From an uncultured Succinatimonas sp. (GTDB lineage Bacteria; Pseudomonadota; Gammaproteobacteria; Enterobacterales; Succinivibrionaceae), in assembly GCA_937896115.1 (NCBI GenBank), contig CALBLB010000172.1, positions 1 through 6,128 of the forward strand: DNA of 6,128 nt. Reading direction: 5' to 3'. How positions within the stretch are numbered: position 1 is the stretch's first letter; every line of letters starts with the position of its first letter. Shown here piece after piece: positions 1-6,128 of the stretch. The translations under genes and the position numbers were made by a program. The notes under the pieces are model-generated. The model was given only the letters and a program-made list of their open reading frames with translations. It made no database searches and was not told the origin of the DNA.

Positions 1-37
1 CAAAGGCTCTGTCTGAGTGTGATAGACAGCGCCTTTG
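1..37. repeat. Inverted repeat (foldback) at the window edge, overlapping adk
   Basis: Bases 1-14 (CAAAGGCTCTGTCT) are the reverse complement of bases 24-37 (AGACAGCGCCTTTG) except for one mismatch at base 8, with a 9-base loop (GAGTGTGAT). The right arm is genuine adk coding sequence (end of a Gln-like codon, then Thr-Ala-Pro-Leu). The left arm replaces the adk sequence expected there. An inverted copy of flanking sequence beginning exactly at the edge is typical of snap-back chimeras at contig ends. A real hairpin in the cell cannot be excluded. Confidence 0.8.
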
Positions 38-148
38 GTAGACTTCTACAAGGATTTGGCCAAAAAAGGACAGACCAAGTATGTAGCAGTTGACGGCAAC
101 CGCGACGTACAGGTGATTTCTGACGAGATCTTCTCCAAGGTAAAATAA
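26..148 (+). CDS. adk: Adenylate kinase, C-terminal fragment (5' part missing)
   Basis: Adenylate kinase interconverts ATP + AMP and 2 ADP in the cytoplasm. Only the last 40 codons are visible, in the frame that ends at TAA 146-148. The fragment opens with TAPLVDFY and contains GQTKYVAVDG. This matches the end of E. coli Adk (TAPLIGYY, then GNTKYAKVDG) with no gap and the same 40-residue length to the stop, so the identification rests on alignment from memory but is specific. The CORE and LID regions are outside the window. Upstream of codon 26-28 the frame is closed at once by TAG (23-25), TGA (20-22) and TGA (14-16), where the family normally continues with residues such as Tyr-His-Gln. The break coincides with an inverted repeat at 1-37, so the real gene is more likely cut by a sequence edge or assembly artefact than broken in the cell. 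The next gene starts 5 bases after the stop. Confidence 0.85.
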   Translation, partial: TAPLVDFYKDLAKKGQTKYVAVDGNRDVQVISDEIFSKVK

Positions 149-153
149 AGTCT

Positions 154-639
154 ATGCTCAAATCGCTGTGTTGCGCTGTTTTCGGAATTTTATCGTGTGC
201 ATCTTTTGTTGCAGATGTTGCAGAAGCTGCCGACAACGAGCCTTTGTCTGTGGAAATTTTCAACGGACGTTCCTTGCCTTGTCCTACCGGATGGACGGTA
301 AGTCCTAATCTCAGTTTGGACGATTCATTGTCATATGAAACTGAGGATCATGCGCTTGCCGTAAGCGTAAGTCTTATAAAACAAGGAAACAGCGGACCGT
401 TAAATCCTGAAAGCTATGCGCGCGTGGCAGCCGAACAGATGGGGTGTACCATTCCCGTACATTCAAATCTTATTGATGACGGGTGGTCATTTGAATGTCA
501 CGATTTCAAAGTAGAAAGCATTGTTTACGGCGGACACGGTGATTTGGTACTGTTGGGCATTTCAGGGCGTAACAGCCAAACTGAACGTCAGCTCAATGAC
601 TTTATCCGCTTTTTAGCATATCAGGCAGAAGCAGACTGA
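154..639 (+). CDS. Small exported protein of unknown function
   Basis: This encodes a 161-residue protein that I do not recognise. It begins with a Sec-type signal peptide: Lys3, a hydrophobic stretch over about residues 5-20, and an Ala-Glu-Ala site at 23-25 giving cleavage before Ala26. An alternative is lipidation at Cys15 (ILSC), but the hydrophobic core before it is short and position -2 is atypical. The mature part is about 136 residues, with no further membrane segment and three cysteines (43, 98, 115), two of which could form a disulfide in the periplasm. A Pro-x-Gly-Trp motif at residues 44-47, a later Gly-Trp (110-111), and alternating beta-strand-like stretches before a C-terminal helix recall the PsbP/Mog1-like or DcrB-like fold; this is weak inference. 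ATG 154 lies 5 bases after the adk stop, with AAGG at 137-140 as a distant ribosome site. Co-transcription with adk is therefore likely, and no separate promoter fits in the gap. Confidence 0.85.
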   Translation: MLKSLCCAVFGILSCASFVADVAEAADNEPLSVEIFNGRSLPCPTGWTVSPNLSLDDSLSYETEDHALAVSVSLIKQGNSGPLNPESYARVAAEQMGCTIPVHSNLIDDGWSFECHDFKVESIVYGGHGDLVLLGISGRNSQTERQLNDFIRFLAYQAEAD

Positions 640-653
640 CTAAATTTTTCATT

Positions 654-677
654 AAAGGGCGTGGGATCACGCCTTTT
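654..677 (+). terminator. Hairpin terminator after the adk-linked gene
   Basis: The left arm AAAGGGCGTG (654-663) pairs with CACGCCTTTT (668-677) around a GGAT loop, giving 10 base pairs including one G-U. It begins 14 bases after the stop at 639. The T residues lie within the stem and the sequence then turns to AGTGG, so the U-tract is short. It is a plausible intrinsic terminator of moderate strength. Confidence 0.65.
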
Positions 678-758
678 AGTGGTGAGCAAATGCCGTAAGC
701 TGTTGCGGTTCATTCATCCGTGCACATTTGCAACGTCTTTATTATCCCCTCATCACTT

Positions 759-786
759 AAGGAGCTGAGCTTCCTTCGTCTTTTTT
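759..786 (+). terminator. Second terminator-like hairpin with T-run
   Basis: AAGGAGC (759-765) can pair with GCTTCCTT (769-776) around a TGA loop with a single bulged T, giving 7 base pairs. A run of six T (781-786) follows after CGTC. It could act as a backup terminator for plus-strand transcripts passing the hairpin at 654-677. The bulge and the 4-base gap before the T-run lower confidence. Confidence 0.4.
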
Positions 787-845
787 GATGCAACCGCATT
801 TTTGCCAGGAAAAGCGTCAATATCATGTTGATGTCAAGGAAAGAG

Positions 846-880
846 TCAGGCATCAAAATTTAAAAGATCTTGATGCCTGA
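846..880 (-). terminator. 11-bp perfect inverted repeat just past the mfd stop
   Basis: TCAGGCATCAA (846-856) and TTGATGCCTGA (870-880) are exact reverse complements separated by an A/T-rich 13-base loop. The stem begins 4 bases beyond the mfd stop codon (TTA at 885-887 on the plus strand). Its position suggests the 3' end of the mfd transcript. On the minus strand the stem is followed by CTCTTTCC rather than a clean T-run, so it may stabilise the 3' end or act as a weak terminator. Confidence 0.55.
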
Positions 881-884
881 TAGT

Positions 885-3800
885 TTAAAGGCTGTGGGAT
901 TTAAGAGCCATCAGCAATTGCCTTAAGATGACAAGACGCGGACGCTCTTTTGATTCCGGGATGTTATAGCGCAGAGAACTTACGCCTGACATGCGATACT
1001 CGTTATGCCTGCTTGAGGTTATGAGTTTTACTAGATATTGAGGATCAACGGTGCTTTGCTGAGAAAGTTCTATCACTCCTCCTTCGGCATTTCCCATAAT
1101 GCGAGTGATATTGAGTGAAGTTGCCAAAACTTTAAGCGAGCTTATCTCAAAGAGATTTTCGGTACTCTTGGGTAAAAAGCCGAAGCGATCGATGAGCTCG
1201 ACTTTGAGATCTTCGAATTCTTCAGGAGTTTTGCATGATGACAGGCGTTTGTACAACGACAGCCTCATATTGACATCGGCAACGTAATCATCAGGCAACA
1301 GTGCCGGCAAATGCATGTCTATATCGCATTCTTTTGCCGTAAGCTCTGCAAGCGACGGTTCATGACCTTCTTTCAAGGCTTTTACCGCCTGCTCCAGCAT
1401 CTCGCTGTAAAGTGAAAAGCCTACCGATTGGATCTGTCCTGACTGTTCCTCACCTAAAAGCTCACCGGCACCGCGTATTTCCAAATCATGGGTGGCAAGC
1501 ACGAAACCTGCTCCCAATTCCTCAAGGGAGGAGATGGCGTCAAGACGCAGTTTGGCATCGCGGCTTAAAAGTTTAACAGGAGGTGTAAACAGATAAGCAT
1601 AGGCCTGATGGTGCGAACGACCTACTCGTCCTCTTATTTGGTGTAATTGGGCAAGTCCCAAAAGATCGGCTCTGTCGATGATGATGGTGTTTGCAGAAGG
1701 AATATCCAGACCGTTTTCAACTATGGTGGTACACAAGAGCACGTTAAAGCGCTGATTGTAGAAATCGCGCATTACCTTTTGCAGATCTTTTTCGTTCATT
1801 TGTCCGTGGCCTATGACTATGCTGGCCTCGGGGATAAGTTTTGACAACTGCTCGCGCGTCTGCTCTATAGTTGAGATGTCGTTGTGCAGATAATAAACCT
1901 GACCTCCGCGGCGCAGTTCACGCATCACGGCTTCGCGCACGGTCTGATCATTTTTCTCGGTTACGAAGGTCTTTACCGCCAGACGATGCTCAGGGGCCGT
2001 GGCGATGATTGAAAGTTCGCGCATGCCTTCCATAGCCATGTTGAGGGTGCGCGGTATGGGGGTTGCCGTAAGCGTCAAAAGATCGACTTGGGCTCGCAAT
2101 TCTTTTAATTTTTCTTTTTGCTTTACGCCGAAACGGTGCTCCTCATCGATGATCACCAAGCCTAAATTTTTAAATTTGATCCCTTTTCCCAAAAGTTTAT
2201 GGGTACCGATGATGATGTCGATTTGGCCTTCTTCGAGTTTTTTTAAACTTTGGCGTTGCTCAGATGCCGTTTTAAAACGAGACAGTTCCTCAATGATAAT
2301 GGGGGTTCCGGCAAAACGTTCTTTGAAATTTTGATAATGTTGCTCTGCCAAAATGGTGGTAGGTACCAGTACTGCAACCTGAGCTCCGTCTGAGGCTACC
2401 TGAAAAGCAGCTCTTAAGGCAACTTCCGTTTTGCCAAAACCTACGTCTCCGCATACCAAACGATCCATGGGGCGCTCTTTGGCCAGATCGTTTAAGGTTG
2501 CCTCGATGGCCGCCATTTGATCCGGGGTTTCTTCATAGCCGAATCCTGCGGCAAATTCATCCATAGCACGTTCGTCACGTTTGAAAGCACGACCTTTTGA
2601 AGCGGCGCGTCTTGCGTATAGATCAAGCAAAGTTGCTGCCACATCGCGAACTTTTTCGGCAGCCTTGCGCTTTTTCTTCTCCCAAAGATCTGATCCTAAT
2701 TTTGATAATTGCGGATTTTCAGATCCCGAATATCTGGCAAGTTTTGACAATGCCGTAATAGGAATATTGAGCATGTCTCCGTTTTGATATTCTATGGCAA
2801 GATATTCTCCTTTTATCCCCGCCATTACCAAGGTTTTTAGTCCGCGGTAAAGACCTATGCCGTGGTCGACATGTACTACCGGTTGTCCTTCCTTTAACTG
2901 GGCAAGATTGCGGATGAGTGAATCTTCTGAAAGGTTTGAACGTTTAGTGCGTTTTCTGCCAGAACTTTTGCTAAGTCCGAACAGTTCGCTTTCGGTGATG
3001 AAACACAGCTTGCCGTTTTTAAACAGAAAGCCTGAATCAAAAGGAGCGGTAGTCAGCATTAAAGGGCTTTGCTCATGCAAAAAATCATCCGTAGAGGATG
3101 CGGGAGTGATCCCGAATTTTTGTACAAGCGTATTGGGCAGCAGTTCCCGCAGGGTCTGGCGTCTGCCTTCAGATCCTGCACTTAAAAGGATCCTGCCTTT
3201 GTTTCCTAAGAAATCCTCTGCAAAAGCTTCGAATTTGGCACTGCTGTTTTTTTCCTGACGTGAAAAAGCTACATCGGGAACTTTTTCAAAACTGCTGTTG
3301 CTAAAGCCGCGTTTTTCAAGCTCGTCTGCAGTTAAAGCTTCTTTTTGCAAGGTGATGAGGTGATACGCTTTCAAAGCCTCTTCAAGTTCTTTTTGCTCTA
3401 AAAACAGTTTTGAGCAACTAAGCGGAGGATGATCACTGGAGCCTGCGTACATGGAAGCTCTTTTTTGGGCGTCTTCTAGAAAATCTGAGGCCGCTTTAAA
3501 TACATTTCCTACTAAAATTGCGTTGCAATCTTTAGGCAAGTATTCAAAAAAAGAGTTCATCGAGGCAAAAAACAAGGGAAGGTAATATTCAATTCCTGCA
3601 GGTATGGCACCTTTTGAAATAGCTTGATAAACAGGGTGATTGGACAGCGCAGCTCCCGGGAAAGCATCGCGATAATTCGATCTGAAAACGCTTATTCCTT
3701 TTTCATCCAAAGGAAATTCGTGAGCCGGCAACAGGTTGATTTCCTTTATCTGTTTTAGCGAACGTTGGGTATCGATATCGAAAGTACGCAGAGTATCGAC

Positions 3801-4376
3801 TTCATCATCAAGAAAATCGATGCGGAAGGCATGATCACTTCCCATAGGAAAGATATCCAAGATCGAGCCGCGGGCTGCAAATTCTCCGTGTGAGAGTACC
3901 TGTTCGACCTTTAAATAACCTTGTTTAACCAAAAGCTCCTGCATCTGAACTATATCGCGGTGATCGCCTACGCTCAGGTGCAATGCATGGGCTCCTAAGT
4001 ACTGTAAAGGAGGAAGCCTCGGCATGATGGCCGAAAGCGGAGCGATGATGATGGCGTCTTTTAAATAAGGGAGATCCGAGAGCAGTTTTAAACGCGCGGA
4101 AATGATGTCCTGATGCGGAGACAATTGATCATAAGGCAGAGTTTCCCAATCGGGAAAGTAGCGGATCGTCGTCATGGGGGAGAGGGCAAACAACTCTGAG
4201 CTTAAATTCTGAGCCTCGAAGCCGTCGGCGCACAGGATGAAAACACATCCGGGATTTTTTTCTTTTAAAGCTGCAATGACAGCTCCTAGCGACATTCCCG
4301 GTAAATTTCCTACGGTTTTGCGAGTAGCGGTAAAGCCATTTTGCAGGCTTTTGGGTAACAGTATTTCTAAGCTCAT
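885..4376 (-). CDS. mfd: Transcription-repair coupling factor Mfd
   Basis: Mfd is a cytoplasmic ATP-driven DNA translocase. It pushes RNA polymerase stalled at lesions off the template and recruits UvrA to start nucleotide excision repair. The protein has 1163 residues, against 1148 in E. coli. In order it shows the UvrB-like N-terminal region with WETLPYDQLSPHQDII (77-92) and HGEFAARG (163-170), the RNA-polymerase-interacting domain beginning near GQPVVHVDHGIGLY (497-510), and a RecG-like helicase core. The core has Walker A GDVGFGKT with Lys649, the DEEH box at 744-747, TATPIPRTLNMAM, and motif VI QLHQIRGRVGR at 910-920. The translocation motif HDLEIRGAGELLGEEQSG follows, with Arg968, and then the C-terminal autoinhibitory domain (about 1010-1163, including LPALLPDDY). 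No key residue is missing and the frame is intact. ATG at 4374-4376 matches the family's N-terminus; its ribosome site is weak (GAGA about 14 bases upstream). The gene converges on the adk-linked gene and diverges from the DUF6056 gene. Confidence 0.98.
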   Translation of the reverse strand: MSLEILLPKSLQNGFTATRKTVGNLPGMSLGAVIAALKEKNPGCVFILCADGFEAQNLSSELFALSPMTTIRYFPDWETLPYDQLSPHQDIISARLKLLSDLPYLKDAIIIAPLSAIMPRLPPLQYLGAHALHLSVGDHRDIVQMQELLVKQGYLKVEQVLSHGEFAARGSILDIFPMGSDHAFRIDFLDDEVDTLRTFDIDTQRSLKQIKEINLLPAHEFPLDEKGISVFRSNYRDAFPGAALSNHPVYQAISKGAIPAGIEYYLPLFFASMNSFFEYLPKDCNAILVGNVFKAASDFLEDAQKRASMYAGSSDHPPLSCSKLFLEQKELEEALKAYHLITLQKEALTADELEKRGFSNSSFEKVPDVAFSRQEKNSSAKFEAFAEDFLGNKGRILLSAGSEGRRQTLRELLPNTLVQKFGITPASSTDDFLHEQSPLMLTTAPFDSGFLFKNGKLCFITESELFGLSKSSGRKRTKRSNLSEDSLIRNLAQLKEGQPVVHVDHGIGLYRGLKTLVMAGIKGEYLAIEYQNGDMLNIPITALSKLARYSGSENPQLSKLGSDLWEKKKRKAAEKVRDVAATLLDLYARRAASKGRAFKRDERAMDEFAAGFGYEETPDQMAAIEATLNDLAKERPMDRLVCGDVGFGKTEVALRAAFQVASDGAQVAVLVPTTILAEQHYQNFKERFAGTPIIIEELSRFKTASEQRQSLKKLEEGQIDIIIGTHKLLGKGIKFKNLGLVIIDEEHRFGVKQKEKLKELRAQVDLLTLTATPIPRTLNMAMEGMRELSIIATAPEHRLAVKTFVTEKNDQTVREAVMRELRRGGQVYYLHNDISTIEQTREQLSKLIPEASIVIGHGQMNEKDLQKVMRDFYNQRFNVLLCTTIVENGLDIPSANTIIIDRADLLGLAQLHQIRGRVGRSHHQAYAYLFTPPVKLLSRDAKLRLDAISSLEELGAGFVLATHDLEIRGAGELLGEEQSGQIQSVGFSLYSEMLEQAVKALKEGHEPSLAELTAKECDIDMHLPALLPDDYVADVNMRLSLYKRLSSCKTPEEFEDLKVELIDRFGFLPKSTENLFEISSLKVLATSLNITRIMGNAEGGVIELSQQSTVDPQYLVKLITSSRHNEYRMSGVSSLRYNIPESKERPRLVILRQLLMALKSHSL

Positions 4377-4392
4377 GATTTAAAATTGATTC

Positions 4393-4420
4393 TCGGTATT
4401 AAACGTCTTTGCGCTATACT
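4393..4420 (+). promoter_or_regulatory. Candidate promoter of the DUF6056-type gene
   Basis: TATACT at 4415-4420 is a 5-of-6 match to the -10 consensus. The best upstream partner is a poor -35, TCGGTA at 4393-4398, with a 16-base spacer. Transcription would begin near 4427 and give a leader of about 63 bases to ATG 4490. It faces away from the mfd promoter, and the two candidate promoters lie close together in the divergent gap. Confidence 0.35.
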
Positions 4421-4429
4421 TTTGTCCGT

Positions 4430-4458
4430 ATTTTAGATCGAAGCTGCTTTTTTCTCAC
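4430..4458 (-). promoter_or_regulatory. Candidate mfd promoter
   Basis: Read on the minus strand, GTGAGA (4453-4458, 4 of 6 to the -35 consensus) and TAAAAT (4430-4435, 5 of 6 to the -10 consensus) are 17 bases apart. This places a transcription start near 4423 and a leader of about 45 bases before the mfd ATG. The call rests on consensus matching only. Confidence 0.35.
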
Positions 4459-4489
4459 GGCAGAATGTTTTAGTCCTGTGGTTTTGAAT

Positions 4490-6115
4490 ATGAGTAATAT
4501 GTTTTTGCGTCTGCGATCCTACGGTTATCTGTTGCTGTGGGGGCTGTTTATCGCAGTATGTGCATACATGATCCCTTATTTCTCAAACGATTATCGTTAC
4601 ATGCTTATTCAAGGAAGCGATGCTCAGGTAGCCTCATTGGGAGATATTGCGATCTCGCAATGGAATCACTATTTCTTCTGGGGCGGAAGAGCCGTCGCTC
4701 ATACGATAGCGCAGCTGTTGCTGTTTATAGGAAAACCGTGGTCGGCATTGATAAGTGCAGCATGTTACCTTACGCTGATCCTAAGCTGTGCTGCTTTAGC
4801 CTGCGGTACTTCATTAAAAGAGCAGTTATTAAAGCCCAACTTCATGAGTATCTGGATAGTGACCATGGCGTTATGGCTGTGTCTGCGTATCTACGGTGAA
4901 GTGGTGTTTATGCTGGTTTCATCCTGCAATTATCTGTTTACCACCACCATAGTACTGTTGTTTCTCATTCCTTATCGTGAGGCTTTTATCAAAGACGTGC
5001 GTCACGGAGTACTTTTTGCTGCAGCATTTTTAGTGCTGGGGATTTTGGCAGGATGGAGCAATGAGAATACCGGTTTTGCCGCATGTCTTGGAGTAGGCAT
5101 TGGCTGTCTTTATGCTTTGAAAAAAGGAAAGTTAAGACTTTGGCAAATAAGCGGCGCGCTTGGACTGGTTGCAGGATATCTGCTGCTCATGCTGTCCCCG
5201 GGAAACGAAGCCCGCTTAAATTCCATGGAAGACGGCGGTTTTACTTTTTTAGGACATTTGCCAGCGGCTCTTAAGATTTTGGGCGTTACGCTTTTAACGC
5301 AACTGCCATTACTGCTGGCGCTTCTTTATTGCATATACCGTCTGGTTAAAAAAGGTGTGCAAAAACGCGATCTTAAAAATTGGTATGTGCTGTGCTGGCT
5401 CTTTTTGATAGGGGCCGTATCGCTTTTAATCATGCTGGCCTCCCCCAATTTTCCTTCAAGGACCACGGCACCTTTTACGGTATTTACCGCAACAGTTCTG
5501 GCAGGAGCGGTATTTACCGCCAGACAATATGCAGTAAGACTTTTACCGCTTAAGGCGTTTTGGGGGCTTAATTTTTTACTGGTAATTTATACGACAGTTA
5601 CGTGGGGAAATACGCTTGATTCCTACCATCAGGCAATGGCTGACGGCAGAGCCCGTGATCTTGAGATCGCCTCGCAACTTGCCGAAGGTAAACAGGATCT
5701 GGTGGTGCAACCTTTTCATGTGAAGACTTCAAAATACCTCTTTATAGGTGATGTCAGAGCTCAAAAGAGTTATTTTGCCAACGGTATTCTTGCAAAATTC
5801 TATAAAGTACATTCGATAAGGCGCAGCTGCAATTATAAATTTGCCTGGTACCCTTATGACGTGATGGTTTTAGCTGAAAACACCAAGAGCGTATGTTCAG
5901 GTGACCGAGGCGATCCTGAAGATCCTTACGATACCTTAAACAGGCAATATCTTTTAAAACATCCAGAGGAGATCTCAAAGCTTTCATTTAAAAAGCAGGC
6001 TTCTGAGCATGATTTTATCGATGCCATGAAGACATCCGGACTTGCGGATGTTGAGAAGTATTTAAAGGGTAAAGAGCAATCGGACAGTGATCAGTATTTT
6101 TTACGAATAAACTAA
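4490..6115 (+). CDS. DUF6056-type polytopic membrane protein, possible GT-C-like glycosyltransferase
   Basis: This is a 541-residue inner-membrane protein. About eleven hydrophobic segments are visible, near residues 11-29, 70-81, 84-105, 119-139, 147-161, 173-188, 192-210, 217-235, 258-283, 298-317 and 328-371 (the last may be two). A soluble C-terminal part of about 170 residues follows. Features I associate with the DUF6056 family are Ser-Asn-Asp-Tyr (32-35) just after the first segment, WGGRAVAH (64-71), GWSNENTGF (188-196) and SPGNEAR (236-242). An acidic residue in the first outer loop (Asp34) is also typical of GT-C enzymes that use lipid-linked sugars; the function is inferred, not shown. 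The frame is open back to a TTG at 4409. I chose ATG 4490 because that TTG overlaps the likely -10 box, the extra 27 residues look non-conserved, and GTGG sits 8 bases before 4490. ATG 4499 is an alternative. No glycan-synthesis partner gene is in the window. Confidence 0.85.
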   Translation: MSNMFLRLRSYGYLLLWGLFIAVCAYMIPYFSNDYRYMLIQGSDAQVASLGDIAISQWNHYFFWGGRAVAHTIAQLLLFIGKPWSALISAACYLTLILSCAALACGTSLKEQLLKPNFMSIWIVTMALWLCLRIYGEVVFMLVSSCNYLFTTTIVLLFLIPYREAFIKDVRHGVLFAAAFLVLGILAGWSNENTGFAACLGVGIGCLYALKKGKLRLWQISGALGLVAGYLLLMLSPGNEARLNSMEDGGFTFLGHLPAALKILGVTLLTQLPLLLALLYCIYRLVKKGVQKRDLKNWYVLCWLFLIGAVSLLIMLASPNFPSRTTAPFTVFTATVLAGAVFTARQYAVRLLPLKAFWGLNFLLVIYTTVTWGNTLDSYHQAMADGRARDLEIASQLAEGKQDLVVQPFHVKTSKYLFIGDVRAQKSYFANGILAKFYKVHSIRRSCNYKFAWYPYDVMVLAENTKSVCSGDRGDPEDPYDTLNRQYLLKHPEEISKLSFKKQASEHDFIDAMKTSGLADVEKYLKGKEQSDSDQYFLRIN

Positions 6116-6128
6116 GTCTTTGTTTTAC

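Noticed and set aside
788..880. Plus-strand 30-codon ORF (ATG 788, TGA 878-880)
   Set aside because: It has no ribosome site, ends inside the mfd-side inverted repeat, overlaps another equally open frame on the minus strand and resembles nothing I know.
1099..3258. Several plus-strand open frames of 60-133 codons opposite mfd
   Set aside because: They lie wholly antisense to a strongly conserved mfd, their peptides lack recognisable motifs, and they are explained by the codon pattern of the real gene.
4409..4489. 27-codon N-terminal extension of the membrane protein from a TTG start
   Set aside because: The TTG has no ribosome site and overlaps the likely -10 element. The first membrane helix and positive residues follow naturally after ATG 4490.
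4537..5274. Open frames of 120 and 63 codons inside the DUF6056-type gene
   Set aside because: They are out of frame with a coherent membrane protein carrying family motifs, and their products show no domain.
5477..5521. Short direct repeat GGTATTTACCGC seen twice, about 30 bases apart
   Set aside because: Both copies encode the same Val-Phe-Thr-Ala run in a membrane helix. This is ordinary coding redundancy and no further copies were seen.
5754..5987. Minus-strand 77-codon open frame near the right end
   Set aside because: It is antisense to the soluble C-terminal part of the membrane protein, with no recognisable motif or ribosome site.

Overview
The window looks like ordinary chromosomal DNA of a gammaproteobacterium. 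The main evidence is the Mfd protein on the minus strand, which follows Escherichia coli Mfd with a nearly constant offset of about 15 residues and keeps its motifs. The adenylate kinase tail at the left edge also aligns without gaps to the last 40 residues of the E. coli enzyme. Moderate GC and many A/T-ending codons would suit a gut or rumen relative such as the Succinivibrionaceae, but that placement is a guess.

Layout from left to right. Bases 1-37 form a near-perfect foldback. The right arm of this foldback is already adk coding sequence, and the last 40 codons of adk run to a stop at 148. Five bases later a small exported protein of unknown function begins (154-639). It is probably co-transcribed with adk and ends just before a terminator-like hairpin (654-677). 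A 245-base intergenic stretch (640-884) separates these two convergent units. It holds a second terminator-like hairpin with a T-run (759-786) and an 11-bp perfect inverted repeat (846-880) just beyond the mfd stop. The complete mfd gene (885-4376, minus) fills most of the window.

A divergent promoter region (about 4377-4489) separates mfd from a plus-strand gene for a polytopic membrane protein of the DUF6056 type (4490-6115). This protein has about eleven membrane segments and a soluble C-terminal part. It resembles GT-C type glycosyltransferases in layout, so a role in surface glycan assembly is possible but not shown here.

The genes do not form one pathway: adk is nucleotide metabolism, mfd is transcription-coupled DNA repair, and the other two are envelope-associated proteins of uncertain role. 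I found no rRNA, tRNA, CRISPR array, insertion sequence or phage feature, and no convincing novel multi-gene system. The points most worth a second look are the foldback at the left edge, the small secreted protein tied to adk, and the isolated DUF6056 protein.
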